In this document: positions 28,201-37,040 of the stretch, one piece after another | Layout: each line of letters opens with the position of its first letter | Position numbering within the stretch: position 1 is the stretch's first letter | Origin: Monodelphis domestica | Taxonomy: Eukaryota > Chordata > Mammalia > Didelphimorphia > Didelphidae | NCBI RefSeq assembly: GCF_027887165.1 | Contig: NC_077227.1 | Span: 350,159,207-350,223,206, forward strand | Length of the DNA: 64,000 bases | Direction: 5' to 3' | The notes under the pieces: generated by a model | The model's database searches: none | What the model was told of the DNA's origin: nothing | What the model saw: the letters and a program-made list of their open reading frames with translations, nothing else | Translations under genes and position numbers: made by a program

Positions 28201-31200
28201 ATCAGCCTTTTTCCTAAGAGTTTGGAAGTGAAAGAGGAAAGAGGCCCTTTTTAATATCATTAAAAAAGCATCTCCAAAACCAAAAGGAAGCATCATATGC
28301 AGTGGGAATACACTAGAATCTTTTTCATTAATACAGGAGTGAAGCAAAGATGCCCAATCTTCCCACTATTATTTGATCTAGTTCTGGAAATGCTAGCAAT
28401 AGTAGTAAAACAAGAATAAGGATTGGTAAAAAGAAGATAAAACGGTTTGCTGATGATATGGTGGTTTATTTGGAAAATTCCAGAAATCAGCAAAGATTCA
28501 ATAGGTTCAGGAAAATTTCAAAAATTAACTGCATTTCTATATAACAATAACAACAAAACACGAGAAGCAGTAATAGAAAGGGAAATTCATTCCAAATAAC
28601 TAAACCAGAGACCACATTACTGGGTTTATGCTCCAGGGAACCCATCAATAAGAATAAAAACCCTATCCACTATAAAATAATGTTATTCAGTCATGTTCTA
28701 CTATAATTGTTTACCATTTCCTTCTCCAGTTCATTTTTCAGATGCGGAAACTGAGGCAAACAGGGTTAAGTGACTTATAGTCACATAGCTAGTAAGTGAC
28801 TAAAACCAGATTTGAACTCAGGAAGATGGGTCTTTCTGGCTCCAGGCCCAGCACTCAGTCCACTATCCCACTTAGCTGCCCAAAATATTTACAGCAACAT
28901 TTTTGTGGTAGTTAAGATTTTGAAACAAAGAAGATTCCCATCAGTTGACAAATGGCTAAACAAATTATGATGCCTGAGTATAATGGAATATTACTATCCT
29001 GCAGGAAAAAATGTGTGTGATGAATTCAGAGAAGCATGGAAATATTTATATGAACTGATGCAAAGTGAAGTAAACAGAGCCAAGAAAGTAATAAGCACAG
29101 CAAATACAGGAACATTAAATGAAAAGAACAATGGACAAAATTATAAAGATTAAGTAGAACGTAGAGATATGAGAAGATGCCCCCGCCCGCCCCCCCCCGT
29201 TTTCACCTTTGTGGAGGTGGGAGGCCAACAAATGTTCCACATTGCATGTTTTCAGATTTTTTCAGTGTATCAATCAGTTGTACTCATTTTTCCTTCCTCT
29301 CCAAAAAAAAATACTGTTTATTTCACCAAGCACCATGTTCTACATTCATATTTGGATCCATTATAACAAAAGAGCTTTGGAACGGGTATTTAGGAAATGT
29401 AATAAAGAATTGAAATGAATAAAAGAATTTTCCTGCAGCATTGAGAGCCCAATTAAAATTAGCATCTATTTACAGTGGGCCCAGTCAGCAGTTTTATGAT
29501 TTTTCTGCAGCTGAATTTTATCAGCTCAAGAGTAGTAATGAGAGAAGACAAATGGTGGAAACTACCTAGGGCTGCCAGTTAGCAGGGTAGAAATAGTGAA
29601 ATAGAGGAAAAGTAGAAGAGAATATTATTGAAGTGACTGATGAACTGGAAGAATAGTGAAAAACTGAGGTAATGAAAGTCATAGTTACAATGAATAGGAA
29701 AGAAGGAGGAAAGGTTAGGCAAGGAAAGTCCATAATCTTAAGAGATGCAAAGTTTCTAGTTTCTAGTGAAACCTAAGATATGATTATATGTATTTTAGAG
29801 TGAAGTTGGAAGTTATAAATTGAGTTCAGGGTGTAAAAAAATGAATTTGAGAATCATAACAGGAAGGCTGAAGATGAGAAAACAGTTGTAGTTTGATTTG
29901 AAAAGGAGCTATTCAGTCTGTCTCCTACCTGTGAGCTAGAAGGCAATACAAAAGAGAAAGGGAACCCTTAGATGGCTCAGTAGATAGAGGGCCAGAAGGG
30001 AAGACCTGGATTCAGATTTGACCTCAAGCACTTCCTAGCTGGGTGACCCTGGGCACGTCACTTAACCCCCATTGCCTAGCCTGTCTGCTCTTCTGCCATG
30101 GAACCAATACACAGTATTGATTCTAAGGAAGGAAAGAGAAGGGTAGTCAAAGGTACTAATATGATTTATTTTCCTATTTTGAAAAGCATTCATTCTGTGA
30201 CTTCTTTTGAAGTAAACATACTCTATTATATAGCTTAATGGAATTTTGCCTTGCTCTGGCTTCAAAGTCGACATTGTTCATTTTCATGTTAATCCATAGA
30301 CATGAGAAGCCTACAGATCCTGATGATCCTCTTGCTGATCAGAATATCAAGGATCGATATTATGGCATTAATGACCCTGTGGCAGACAAGCTTCTGAAAA
30401 GGGCTTCAACAATGCCTCGTCTGGACCCCCCAGATGATAAGACCATCACCACACTATATGTTGGAGGCCTTGGAGATACAATCAGTGAGACAGATCTCAG
30501 GTATGTGGGTATATTTTAATTGGTATGGACGCCCTCCAGCTTCTGAAAAGATAGTATGTGTGCAAGAACAGTAGTAATGGAAACTGACATAAGGCAGCAG
30601 ACTAGGAAATTTATTCTTTGGTTTGTTTATATTATATCTAGCGAACTTCTATGTTATGTCTGGGCATAAGGAAAAATGAGCAGTTTGGAAGCAATAACCT
30701 GATGCATTTTACCTTGTAATACTTGTGGAAATACTTCAAAGAAATGAGTATTAATGATAAAGGTTTTATAAGGTTCACCTAACCAAAGATGAGCCTAGTT
30801 AAGTAAGAACTAGTGAAAGGAACTGTCATTTTTAATCTCAGGGATATAGGAATGGTATTTCTGAATCTATCCTTAAAGAAGGAAAAAAACATAATTGATC
30901 ACATGCCTGACTATATTCTGTATCTTCCATTTATCACCCCAATACACTCCTGCCCCATATACTCATTGGAATAACATCAAGGGTGATATAGAAGGACAGG
31001 AGGTCACAGAAGCAAAAGGTCTATAGAAAACAAAATAGACAGAAAACTGCATGTAGAGCTCTGGTAGAAGAAATTAGGTTGATATCCGGTACCTGTAGTG
31101 GTAATAGTGGAAAAGGTGAGCTCTTGTCTCAGAAGTTTGCCTGGAGGGGAAGAAGAACATTTGCCCTACTCTGTTGAGTTAGCTTATTAATTTTGGATAT

Positions 31201-31211
31201 AAGCAAACCAA

Positions 31212-31293
<82 letters not shown>

Positions 31294-34200
31294 AAAGGTA
31301 TGGGAGAAAAATTTCTCAGTGGTCAGCAGTTTGTTGATCTTTCTATGGCAGTGAAAGAGTTCATCTGTTTTTGGTCTTTTGGGGATATACATAATTTGTG
31401 TAGTTGCTACGTATTTAAGTTGAGGTGAACTCAGATTTTTCCATTATTCTTTACATATAGAAATCATTTTTACCAATTTGGTGAGATCCGAACGATAACA
31501 GTTGTACAGAGGCAACAGTGTGCTTTCATCCAGTTTGCCACAAGGCAAGCTGCAGAGATGGCTGCTGAGAAGTCCTTTAACAAATTGATTGTAAATGGAC
31601 GAAGGCTTAATGTGAAATGGGGAAGGTAAGATTTGTGTTTGTGCTTGTCTTTTAGTGGGTTTTTTGAGGCATGGTGGTAGATATATACAAGCCTGGAATG
31701 TCTACCAATATTCCAGAATAACATTAAACTTTTTTGAATATTAGTGGATTTGGGGATATCCTAGAGCAGTGATGATGAAACTTAGAAGGGTGGGTGATGA
31801 GAGGGAGAAAGGAGCAGCCCACCCTCATGTCCCTCTGGCTTTCTAGTAATGAACTCTGTGCTGAGGCAATGGTGCATATGCCCACAGAGAGGACTCTTTA
31901 AGTGTCCCCCCCCTCTGGCTCATGTGCCATAGGTTTGCCACCATGTTCCTAGAAAGTGGGTAGTAGGCGGTGTCTTTGAGTCATCTTTCTTGGTGTTATG
32001 ATGATTTTGATTTTGTTGTTGTGTGTTTTAGATCACAGGCAGCCAGAGGAAAAGAAAAGGAAAAAGAAGGAACCACAGACTCTGGAATTAAGCTGGAGCC
32101 TGTTCCAGGACTTCCTGGAGGTAAGAATAATGTTTCCATGCAGTTACTTGTTTGAACATTAATAACAACCAACTTTTTATTCTGAACAGTAAATAAAATT
32201 AATTTCCCCTATGATAGGTAGCAACTCCTAGAGTTTCCATTAGCAAAGAATAGTTATAATGAGAGGAAACAGTAGTTACATACTCCATCTTTGGCTTTCC
32301 TGCATTGAATATTATTGTATCTAATTTATATTATTCTCTTCTGTAGCTCTTCCTCCTCCTCCAGCAGCTGAAGAAGAAGCCTCTGCCAATTATTTTAATC
32401 TCCCTCCCAGTGGTCCTCCAGCAGTGGTGAATATTGCCCTGCCCCCACCTCCTGGAATTGCACCTCCACCCCCACCAGGTAAGACCTTCTATCAGCCTCT
32501 TAAAAGACAAAGGACTTCTTTTTTTCCCCTAATAACCCTTACCTTCCATCTTAGAATCAATACTGTGTATACTGATTCCAAGGCAGAAGGGCAGTAAGAG
32601 CTAGGCCATGGGTCACACAACTAGGAAATGCCTGAGGCCAGATTTGAACCTAGGACCTCCCATCTCTAGGCCTGGCTCTCAATCCACTGAGCCACCCAGC
32701 TGCCCCCCAAGGGATTTCTTGTAGCCCTGGTATGCCTCTAATGGTCTGCCTAAGACTATCATCAGTTTCTTTCTCTATAAGATAATTGGACCAATTGAGC
32801 TCTAAGCTCTTTCCAGTTCTAACTTTATAGTATTTTAGAATTCTTTAATGGCTATTCCCCATATGATCAAACATAAGGCCCTCTCTTTGGACTTTAAAGC
32901 CCTTCCCAACTAGGCCCCATCCTACCTTTCCCACACTGCAGTGCAACCAAGGTAGATATGATGTCCCATCTCCTGCCTCTGTCCCTTTGCACTGACTCTC
33001 CCCCTCTCCTTCAGTGCCATTCCCGGTCTGAAGCTTTTCCTCATCCTTCTAGCTTCTAGGGCTTTGCCCTTTCCCTACTTATCTCCCCCAAAATGACCTT
33101 TTATTCTACATAGATACATATTTTCTTTCCCCAATAGACAGTAAGCTCTTTGAAGGCAAAGACTCTTTTATTTTGCTTTTGTATCCCACTTCACATAGAG
33201 TTGGCGCTTGTTGAATGCTTGTTAATTGATTACTAGGAACCCAGTCTCCTGATTGTCAGTCTGTTTATTACTAGTTTTGTTTCAAAACACAGCATTACAC
33301 ATAGAAAGAATATCATCAATTGGCTAATCTCTATTATTTTATAAATCACAAGCTACAATACTCTATCCAGAAGACTAGCCTTCTAAAACTAAATTCCCTT
33401 CTCTCTTCTCTTAATAAATATCTGTTTATATGCGTGGCACAGAACCTGGTGCTTTGGGGATGCCATTATGTTTGCAGTTTAGTGGGTGAGATAGGATTGA
33501 AATACTGAAAAATAACAGAGGGTAGAATATGCAAGTACTTGAAGAGAGAGATGAAGAAAGAGATTGCTTCTTCAGTGTGATAGATGTAATTGACATCTTG
33601 ACAAGGAAGATACAGAAATTTCTCATCACAGAATATTATTGGGTCCCTTCTAGTCCTCTTGTTTCCCTACTTCCCCAATATCCACACACTGCAGTGGTGT
33701 ACTACATTCCTTGGGTTTATTTTATAGAACCCTGCAAAGTTAATCTTGACCTGCTGATATTTTTTATTTTCTTCCTTTGCCTTCAGCTTTCCTCTCATAT
33801 CATCATTCCAGCTAGTCATTTTGCCATAATGTGTATGTCTACACTAATTTACTTATGGTTCTATATAAAAGTCTACTAACATCCTGTAATGTTCTGCTTT
33901 AGTAGACCTTAGGAAGAGGATCTCCCCTTGGCAATGGCTCCAGAAAATTTCTTATATGTATTTGATCTTATTCCAATCTGCCATTCAAGACTCCAACTAG
34001 TGAAAGAGGCTTATGTCAATTTCTAATATGCCAGCCCTGAATTCTAGTCAAACTTTGCCTGTCAAACTATTCCTGGTGTCTACCTCCTGCTCAGGAAGCC
34101 TTGAACTCCTGATCATACACATGATGACTAGCCCTGAAGAAATCTTAGAAGGAGAAAGGCTTAGGGAGAAAAAGTAATTGGATAGACATCTTTAATTCTG

Positions 34201-34472
34201 GAGACTGGCTTTGAAGTCAGAGTTATGTTAGATTTAGTTTGGTTTATATATTGCTAATTTAGACTGAGAGAGAAATGAAAATTATGAAAGGTTGTCACGA
34301 GAACTGAAAAATCTGACACATCTCTTCCTTCCCATCTGTAGGTTTTGGACCACACATGTTCCACCCAATGGGACCACCTCCTCCCTTCATGCGAGCTCCA
34401 GGCCCCATCCACTATCCTTCCCAGGATCCCCAGAGGATGGGGGCTCATGCAGGAAAGCACAGCAGTCCCTAA
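13239..34472 (+). CDS. RBM22: RBM22, pre-mRNA-splicing factor (Cwc2 homologue), complete gene
   Basis: RBM22 is a core nuclear spliceosome protein of the activated complexes. It contacts U6 snRNA and the intron and helps shape the catalytic centre. Eleven GT-AG exons join in frame into 420 codons plus TAA, the same length as the human protein. Order: N-terminal Zn-ribbon-like part with four CxxC pairs (C24/C27, C45/C48, C71/C74, C81/C84); CCCH finger C165-x7-C173-x5-C179-x3-H183; RRM about 232-305 with RNP2 TLYVGGL (233-239) and RNP1 around QCAFIQFA; then a Pro-rich, low-complexity tail from about 320 ([25 protein letters not shown]) ending AGKHSSP. The ATG at 13239 sits in AAGATGGCG. A GTG upstream in the same frame has no support. 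The sequence is almost unchanged from human, as expected for an essential gene; only a few conservative substitutions are seen. Confidence 0.99.
13441..13483 (+). repeat. (GAG)n-(GAA)n trinucleotide repeat in RBM22 intron 1
   Basis: About seven GAG units run into five to six GAA units. The tract creates Glu/Arg/Lys-rich open frames that are not genes. Confidence 0.95.
13828..13881 (+). CDS. RBM22: RBM22 coding exon 2
   Basis: 54 nt, [18 protein letters not shown], carrying the first CxxC pair (C24, C27). Acceptor TTTGCCCAG; donor GTAAGT. Confidence 0.98.
14462..14629. mobile_element. hAT MITE, CAGAGGTGTCAAACTC type
   Basis: Left end CAGAGGTGTCAAACTCAAG and right end TTGAGTTTGACTCCTCTCT are inverted copies. 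The interior (GATTGTAATGGGAAATGTT, ATGTTAATTTGTGATTTTCT) is shared with a mammalian hAT MITE. I could not see a matching 8-bp duplication, so one edge may be eroded. Confidence 0.75.
14755..15715 (-). repeat. L2 LINE, reversed
   Basis: A purine-rich strand beginning ACATTTATTAAGCTCCTACT (reverse of the L2 3' end), then ...AATGTCAGAGGATTTTATAT, GCAATAGTCCAAGCATAGAG and ATGTTGAGTTTGGAATGTCT, in L2 order. About 0.95 kb; coding capacity lost. Confidence 0.85.
16095..16498 (+). repeat. L2 LINE, first segment of an interrupted copy
   Basis: L2 markers: CAGTTGCCATGTCCTCTCAA, TTTTTAACTGGTCTCCTGTC, ACAAGTGTAATCACCTTAGT. The same copy resumes at 16889 and 17381 after younger insertions. Confidence 0.8.
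16499..16690 (+). repeat. MIR inserted in the L2
   Basis: GGTACAATGGAAAGAAATTG, ...TTACCTTAAGCAAATAACTT, ...TTCTTCATCTCTATTTAAAG fit a forward MIR. Confidence 0.75.
16711..16888 (-). repeat. CORE-SINE inserted in the L2
   Basis: CCCTTACCTTCGATCTGATT, ...GTGACTTGCCCAGGACCTCA, ...TGCCATCTAGCTGCCCC. Confidence 0.85.
16889..17222 (+). repeat. L2 LINE, second segment
   Basis: Continues in L2 order with AGTCTCATTTCACACTTAAT, CTTCAAAGTCCACCTTATTT and TTCTCTCATTAGATTGTGA. Confidence 0.75.
17225..17380 (-). repeat. MIR3/THER2 inserted in the L2
   Basis: TTTCATTTGATCTTGCCAAC, AGGAGGTAGGTGCTATTATT, ...CCACTGTGCTACCTGTGTC. Confidence 0.75.
17381..17475 (+). repeat. L2 LINE, terminal segment
   Basis: CCTCCAGAGCCTAGCACAAT, GTATTTAGGAGGTTTGTAAT: the L2 3' end. 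Confidence 0.65.
17571..17843. mobile_element. hAT MITE, CAGTGATGGCAAACC type
   Basis: CTATGATGGCAACCC at the left and GGTTTGCCATCGCTG at the right are inverted ends. The interior has CTCTGTGGGCACATGTCACC, shared with the related copy at 31767-31946. No matching 8-bp duplication seen. Confidence 0.75.
17860..18110 (+). repeat. MIR
   Basis: GGTGCAGTAAAGCATTCAGC, ...GTTTTCATTTCTTTATCTGT, AAAATAGGTATAATGATATC: a forward MIR with its 3' half. Confidence 0.75.
18437..18933. mobile_element. hAT-Charlie-type transposon with foldback interior
   Basis: Ends CAGGGGTCCCCAAACT and AGTTTGGGAACCTCTG are flanked by a perfect 8-bp duplication, TGCTATAC (18429-18436, 18934-18941). The outer parts (CTTCTGGAAGGGGCATCTCT; GGTCTGAGGGACAGTGAACT) match a mammalian hAT family. 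The middle holds two inverted repeats: 18591-18608 with 18646-18663 (18-bp arms, one mismatch) and 18727-18741 with 18818-18832 (15-bp arms, one mismatch). No transposase frame is present, so the copy is non-autonomous. Confidence 0.9.
19180..19960 (-). repeat. L2 LINE, reversed, degraded
   Basis: GGTAGCAGTGGGAATAGAAG, TTGACAGGACTTGACAGCTA and TAAGGTGCCAAGAGAAAGGA follow reversed L2 order. Clear to about 19510, weaker beyond. Confidence 0.65.
20178..20207 (+). CDS. RBM22: RBM22 coding exon 3, a 30-nt microexon
   Basis: Only ten codons, [10 protein letters not shown], between a 6.3 kb and a 0.5 kb intron. Acceptor TTTATTTCAG; donor GTAAGT. It supplies C45 of the second Zn pair, so skipping would keep the frame but break the Zn site. 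Confidence 0.97.
20718..20850 (+). CDS. RBM22: RBM22 coding exon 4
   Basis: 133 nt, [14 protein letters not shown] to CLLDLEY plus one base of Gly91. It contains C48 and the pairs C71/C74 and C81/C84. Donor GTGAGT. Confidence 0.98.
21400..21562 (+). repeat. L2 LINE 3' end fragment
   Basis: TCCTTGACTGGGTAGGAACT, ...TAGTACCTTATCCATAAAAG, AATAAATATTTGTAGAATGA: L2 3' end. Confidence 0.65.
21790..22165 (+). repeat. L2 LINE 3' end fragment
   Basis: C/T-rich with TCAGCAGTTCAACTCAGGTA, TTACCTTGTATTTACTCATG, AAAATGTAAGTTTCTTAAAG, in L2 3' order; a frame of 125 codons here is incidental. Confidence 0.65.
22411..22594 (+). repeat. CORE-SINE, WSINE1-like
   Basis: GGGGCAGCTGGGTAGTAATG, ...CTAACTGTGTAATCCTGGGC, ...CTGCCTTAGAATTGATACTT. 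It abuts the 7SL pseudogene. Confidence 0.85.
22600..22931 (+). pseudogene. 7SL (SRP) RNA retropseudogene, essentially full length
   Basis: Blocks of signal recognition particle RNA occur in order across the whole molecule: GGGAGGCTGAGGCTGGTGGA and TTGCTTGAGCTCAAGAGTTC (Alu domain), GGTGACCAGAG, CCTAAGGAGGAATCAGC, GCCCAGGCCAGAAGC, AGGTCAAAGCTCCCATG, ATCAGTAGTGGGGTC, then the 3' end and an A-run (22920-22930). The A-run shows L1-mediated retroposition of the mature RNA. Substitutions are scattered throughout, so it is old and not a working SRP gene. It lies in RBM22 intron 4. Marsupials have no Alu/B1-type family that I know of, which makes a single pseudogene the likelier reading. Confidence 0.9.
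24092..24192 (+). CDS. RBM22: RBM22 coding exon 5
   Basis: 101 nt, Gly91 to ...QNVERE (residue 124). Followed by the shortest intron of the gene, 115 nt. Confidence 0.98.
24308..24480 (+). CDS. RBM22: RBM22 coding exon 6 with most of the CCCH finger
   Basis: 173 nt from [11 protein letters not shown] to CKRGEECPY plus two bases of Arg182. It contains C165, C173 and C179; the final His183 is in the next exon, so the finger is split by a 5.8 kb intron. Confidence 0.98.
24740..24955 (-). repeat. MIR3/THER2
   Basis: TTTGCTAAGTGCTTTATTCT, TGTGACTTGCCCAGCATCAC, ...CTATACCACCTAGCTGCC. Confidence 0.8.
25290..26740 (-). mobile_element. L1 LINE, 5'-truncated: ORF2 C-terminus and 3' UTR
   Basis: Reading the minus strand, conceptual segments match the end of L1 ORF2: [15 protein letters not shown] near 26430, [19 protein letters not shown] near 26300, [19 protein letters not shown] near 26150, [18 protein letters not shown] near 26060, and [19 protein letters not shown] near 25800. 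The frame is disrupted at several points. The 3' UTR carries the L1 polypurine tract (on the + strand C-rich 25373-25397 and a G-run at 25341). The element lies in RBM22 intron 6 in antisense orientation. Confidence 0.92.
26880..27880 (-). repeat. L2 LINE, reversed, split by a SPIN insertion
   Basis: It starts TTCAACAAATTTTTATTAAG (reversed L2 3' end) and continues either side of 27072-27257 with GGGTACTTTGAATACCAGGA and GCCACTAAAGGCTTTGGAAT. Rather degraded. Confidence 0.7.
27072..27257. mobile_element. SPIN hAT MITE, short
   Basis: Ends CAGCAGTTCTCAACCT and GGTTGGGAACCACTG are flanked by a perfect 8-bp duplication, CTGTAAAG (27064-27071, 27258-27265). The interior is pure SPIN end sequence (AATACATAATGCATATCAGG, AATTTTTTGGTTTGGGGTCA) in the orientation opposite to the 10059 copy. 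At 186 bp it keeps mainly one end of the family plus a few bases of the other. Confidence 0.93.
27885..28080 (-). repeat. MIR
   Basis: CCACCTTATTTTACAGGTGA, GAGGAAACAAACCCAGAGAG, ...GATCTACTGTGCCTC. Confidence 0.8.
28275..28680 (+). mobile_element. L1 LINE fragment: reverse transcriptase region
   Basis: Conceptual pieces [11 protein letters not shown] (around 28448-28482) and [19 protein letters not shown] (around 28340-28395) are the L1 ORF2 polymerase motifs, including the YADD/FADD box, in two frames. A SINE follows, and an ORF2 C-terminal piece resumes at 28885. Confidence 0.88.
28684..28880 (-). repeat. MAR1-type CORE-SINE between L1 pieces
   Basis: CATTTCCTTCTCCAGTTCAT, AGGGTTAAGTGACTTATAGT, ...CCACTTAGCTGCCC. 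Confidence 0.85.
28885..29420 (+). mobile_element. L1 LINE fragment: ORF2 C-terminus and 3' UTR
   Basis: TTGACAAATGGCTAAACAAA, ATAATGGAATATTACTATCC and TATGAACTGATGCAAAGTGA are the common marsupial L1 3' coding end, followed by a C-rich tract (29181-29200) and AGGTGGGAGGCCAACAAATG. Probably the same insertion as 28275-28680 with a deletion between. Confidence 0.75.
29958..30150 (+). repeat. CORE-SINE, WSINE1-like
   Basis: CTTCCTAGCTGGGTGACCCT, ...CCATTGCCTAGCCTGTCTGC, ...CCAATACACAGTATTGATTC. Ends 150 bp before RBM22 exon 7. Confidence 0.85.
30300..30500 (+). CDS. RBM22: RBM22 coding exon 7
   Basis: 201 nt, completes Arg182 and gives [14 protein letters not shown] to [16 protein letters not shown]. 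It supplies His183 of the CCCH finger and RNP2 of the RRM. Donor GTATGT. Confidence 0.98.
31217..31293 (+). repeat. (CT)n microsatellite in RBM22 intron 7
   Basis: About 38 CT units with a single interruption near 31278. It lies 168 bp upstream of the exon 8 acceptor and is pyrimidine-rich on the transcribed-RNA sense. Confidence 0.97.
31461..31625 (+). CDS. RBM22: RBM22 coding exon 8 (RRM core)
   Basis: 165 nt, [18 protein letters not shown], then CAFIQFA (RNP1) to RRLNVKWG. The acceptor is TTTACATATAG; a long (CT)n tract ends 168 bases upstream. Confidence 0.98.
31767..31946. mobile_element. hAT MITE, CAGTGATGGCAAACC type, with near-perfect TSD
   Basis: CAGTGATGATGAAAC at the left and GGTTTGCCACCATGT at the right; TCCTAGAG (31759-31766) and TCCTAGAA (31947-31954) flank it. 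Related to 17571-17843. Confidence 0.8.
32032..32120 (+). CDS. RBM22: RBM22 coding exon 9
   Basis: 89 nt, [18 protein letters not shown] to VPGLPG. It is the charged linker between the RRM and the Pro-rich tail. Confidence 0.98.
32347..32478 (+). CDS. RBM22: RBM22 coding exon 10 (Pro-rich)
   Basis: 132 nt, [18 protein letters not shown] to [13 protein letters not shown]. Low-complexity polyproline, probably disordered. Confidence 0.98.
32530..32708 (-). repeat. CORE-SINE, WSINE1-like, in RBM22 intron 10
   Basis: CCCTTACCTTCCATCTTAGA ... CACCCAGCTGCCCCCC. Flanked by similar AAGGACTTCTT / AAGGGATTTCTT. Confidence 0.87.
32840..33235 (+). repeat. L2 LINE 3' end
   Basis: GGACTTTAAAGCCCTTCCCA, CAGTAAGCTCTTTGAAGGCA, GTTGGCGCTTGTTGAATGCT. 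Confidence 0.75.
33236..34341 (+). other. Rest of RBM22 intron 10
   Basis: AT-rich with C/T-rich patches; possibly a worn L2 remnant at 33640-33900. No other repeat or coding signal that I can support. Confidence 0.5.
34342..34472 (+). CDS. RBM22: RBM22 coding exon 11, terminal
   Basis: 131 nt, [16 protein letters not shown] to AGKHSSP, TAA at 34470-34472. Confidence 0.98.
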
Positions 34473-34845
34473 CATCCTGCACAGTGGTTGGGCTCTGAGT
34501 CAGAAAGGCGCTTTAGAAATGTAATAAATAAATCTTGAAGTAAATATTTTTTTTTCTTTGTAAGTTTCCATGGTAGCATTTAACATGCTAAGATATGGGC
34601 AAAAAAGAGAACCGGAGCCACGTTCCTGAGTCCAGGGCAAGTGGAGGAGCCCTGTTAAACTGGTCACTAGTGTAACCATGTCCTTTTGTTCTTAACCATA
34701 CAGGGAAAAGAGGGTCAGAGTGAGTTTGGAGCTTCTGGGAACCTTTAGGAGAGTCATAATTCTAATTGTATATATTTCTTTGTGTGTTTTGGTTTGACAG
34801 ACTTTGACCTGGGTTGGAAATAAATATTCAACAATGTTTTTAAAT
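34473..34845 (+). other. RBM22: RBM22 3' UTR with proximal and distal poly(A) signals
   Basis: Overlapping AATAAA hexamers at 34523 and 34527 lie 50 bases after the stop, and another at 34819. The proximal pair would give an unusually short UTR. Both cleavage points are inferred from hexamers only. Confidence 0.6.
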
Positions 34846-34849
34846 AATT

Positions 34850-37040
34850 CTTTTGCTAGTACCAGTCATTAGGGAGAGTCATTAAGTATGATTTCCCCAT
34901 TACCCAAAGTCAAACTTTGAAAAGTGAATACCCCTAGATACTTTCTTTCCTCCCTTATCCTCCTCTTGCTAAAGGAACTCTGCCAACAAAACAAAACAAA
35001 CTTCTATTCAGTCTTAAGAAAGCTCGTACTTAGACCCTACCCTCCAGAGTGACCAATCTCTTCACAAAACTGTGGGGCCTGCATTGCAAACTCATACCTC
35101 CTCTCATGAGGTAGATGTTAATAACCTTTCTAACTGTGAAATGGGAAAACTTATTTTGTTTGTATGGGTGAGCTGTGACTTATGGAAGGATCTTTGTTTA
35201 ACTTGCACCTTCTTGCGTTTCTATCTAATTTTCTGCTGCTGCATAGGAGGCTGTTTATTACTTTGCTCTTTATAGAAATATTGCTTGGATGTAAACTGAA
35301 TTGTAGACAAGTGAAAAAGGTAAAGGAAATGAAATCTGTTCTAAATTTTAGAATTTTTTAAAAAAGCAATTAAAATGGGCCAATTTTTCCAAACGTTGTC
35401 ATGAGCATACTTCTAGCTTTCCGTAGCATTTTCTTCCACCTCTGGTGGCTGGTGTCTTTGGATTAATGGAAGTGACCCTAAAATTACCCATTTCTGAAGT
35501 GAAATAGTGTAACCTTTTGCATTTATATAGCACTTTCTTACTTTTCAAGGCACCTTCAACTCTGCTCGGATTTTATCCTCATGAAACACCACTATAAGGA
35601 AGGTAAGGAAGGGATTCTTTTCCCCATTTTTAAGGTAAAACTTAGGATATCCCAAAATGTGACAGTTTATAAAGCCTGCTTGCTAATATTAGCTTCCTCT
35701 TAGTCTGAACAGAATTTATAGTTGAGTTTAAAAGTGGGTTTTTTAAAAGGAAAGCACCATGGACTTTTTTCTCTCCAGAGCCTTTGGTTAAAAAGCTCAG
35801 TTGAGTGTCAGGTGTGTTGCATGGGTGGTTTTGTTTCATTAATTGAGGTTTGCATTAACATCTAATTTTTACTGAATTTACTGAATATCAGTATCTGACA
35901 AAGGTATATTCTTAAGTAATTAGTAGATCTAAAATCTCTCAAGTATTATTTCTTTAAAGTGATAAAGATTTTAGTTTGGATAGTATATTGGATTTTTTTC
36001 TGATGAGACTGTTTTTGGTAGCCTGGAAGTAGAGAAGAAACTCAGAGCTCAATTCAGATTCTTCCTTTTGAAAGTTTGAGGCTCCTGGGAGCAGCTGGGT
36101 AGCCCAGTGGATTGAGAGCCATGCCTAGAGATGGGAGGTCTTGGGTTCAAATCTGGCCTCAGAGCCTTCCTAGCTGTGTGACCCTGGGCAAGTCACTTAA
36201 CCCCCATTACTTAGCCTTACCACTCTTCTGCCTTGGAACCAATACGCAGTATTGATTCCAAGATGTAAGGTAAGGATTTAACAAAAAAAAAAAAGAAAGT
36301 TAGAGGCTCTGTAGGTCAGAGAGAGTCAGTAGGACTTGTCCACTCCCATTAAATTGTGAACTGCCCCAACCAACCAAAAGGCAGCACACTCAGTTGCACA
36401 AAACCAAATTGGTGTTTCATGCCCCTTTTCTAGTTATAACACTCAAGTCAGACTTAAGAACCAAGTTCTAGCTACTTGGTGTCTCAGTTTCACTGTGGAT
36501 GAACTTTTATGTTCTATCACTTCTAGGATAGCTCAATATCAGCAAAGGTTACACATGAGCCGTTCTCCCTTTTTCCCCCCAACATGTCACATGTGTTTTA
36601 ATAGTTGGTCTCTACCTCATGGTAAAAACCTTTGCCTTTTTAAATGCAGAGCTAAGCAAAAAGTTTCCTGAGCCTTTGCAGCAAAATACAACAGAGGCAC
36701 AGAAGCACTCACAGGAATGAACTTCCCTTCCTATTTTCTCTTTGCAAGTAGACTCTGGAAACCACTCTCCCATTGAACCACAAATAGTGCTTCTTGCTAG
36801 AGAGAGAAGGAGGTGAAGTTCACCTAGCAGATATGACCATTAAAGAAGTTGATACATCAGCGAGAGATTTCCTTTGTCCCTTGGGCTTATATCATATCAA
36901 TCACCCATAGTCATCTCACAACATACGTATAGAAGAATTTTTGATAGCTGCTTTGCCATAAGAATAACATCTTTTTTGGTCAGTGTGCTAGTTTTTAAAA
37001 ACAGCAGTGAGTCAAGGCTTAGGTATTACAAGGTCAGAGA
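34850..37040. other. Tail-to-tail intergenic interval between RBM22 and MYOZ3
   Basis: About 2.2 kb. It holds a THER2/MIR3 remnant (about 35505-35640) and one CORE-SINE (36085-36294). The remainder is unassigned AT-rich sequence. Confidence 0.6.
36085..36294 (+). repeat. CORE-SINE, full length, with TSD
   Basis: CAGCTGGGTAGCCCAGTGGA to GGTAAGGATTTAACAAAAAA. GAAAGTTTGAGGCTC (36070-36084) and GAAAGTTAGAGGCTC (36295-36309) flank it. Confidence 0.92.

Noticed and set aside
31129-31392. Arg-Glu repeat protein on the minus strand
   Set aside because: Pure translation of the (CT)n microsatellite.
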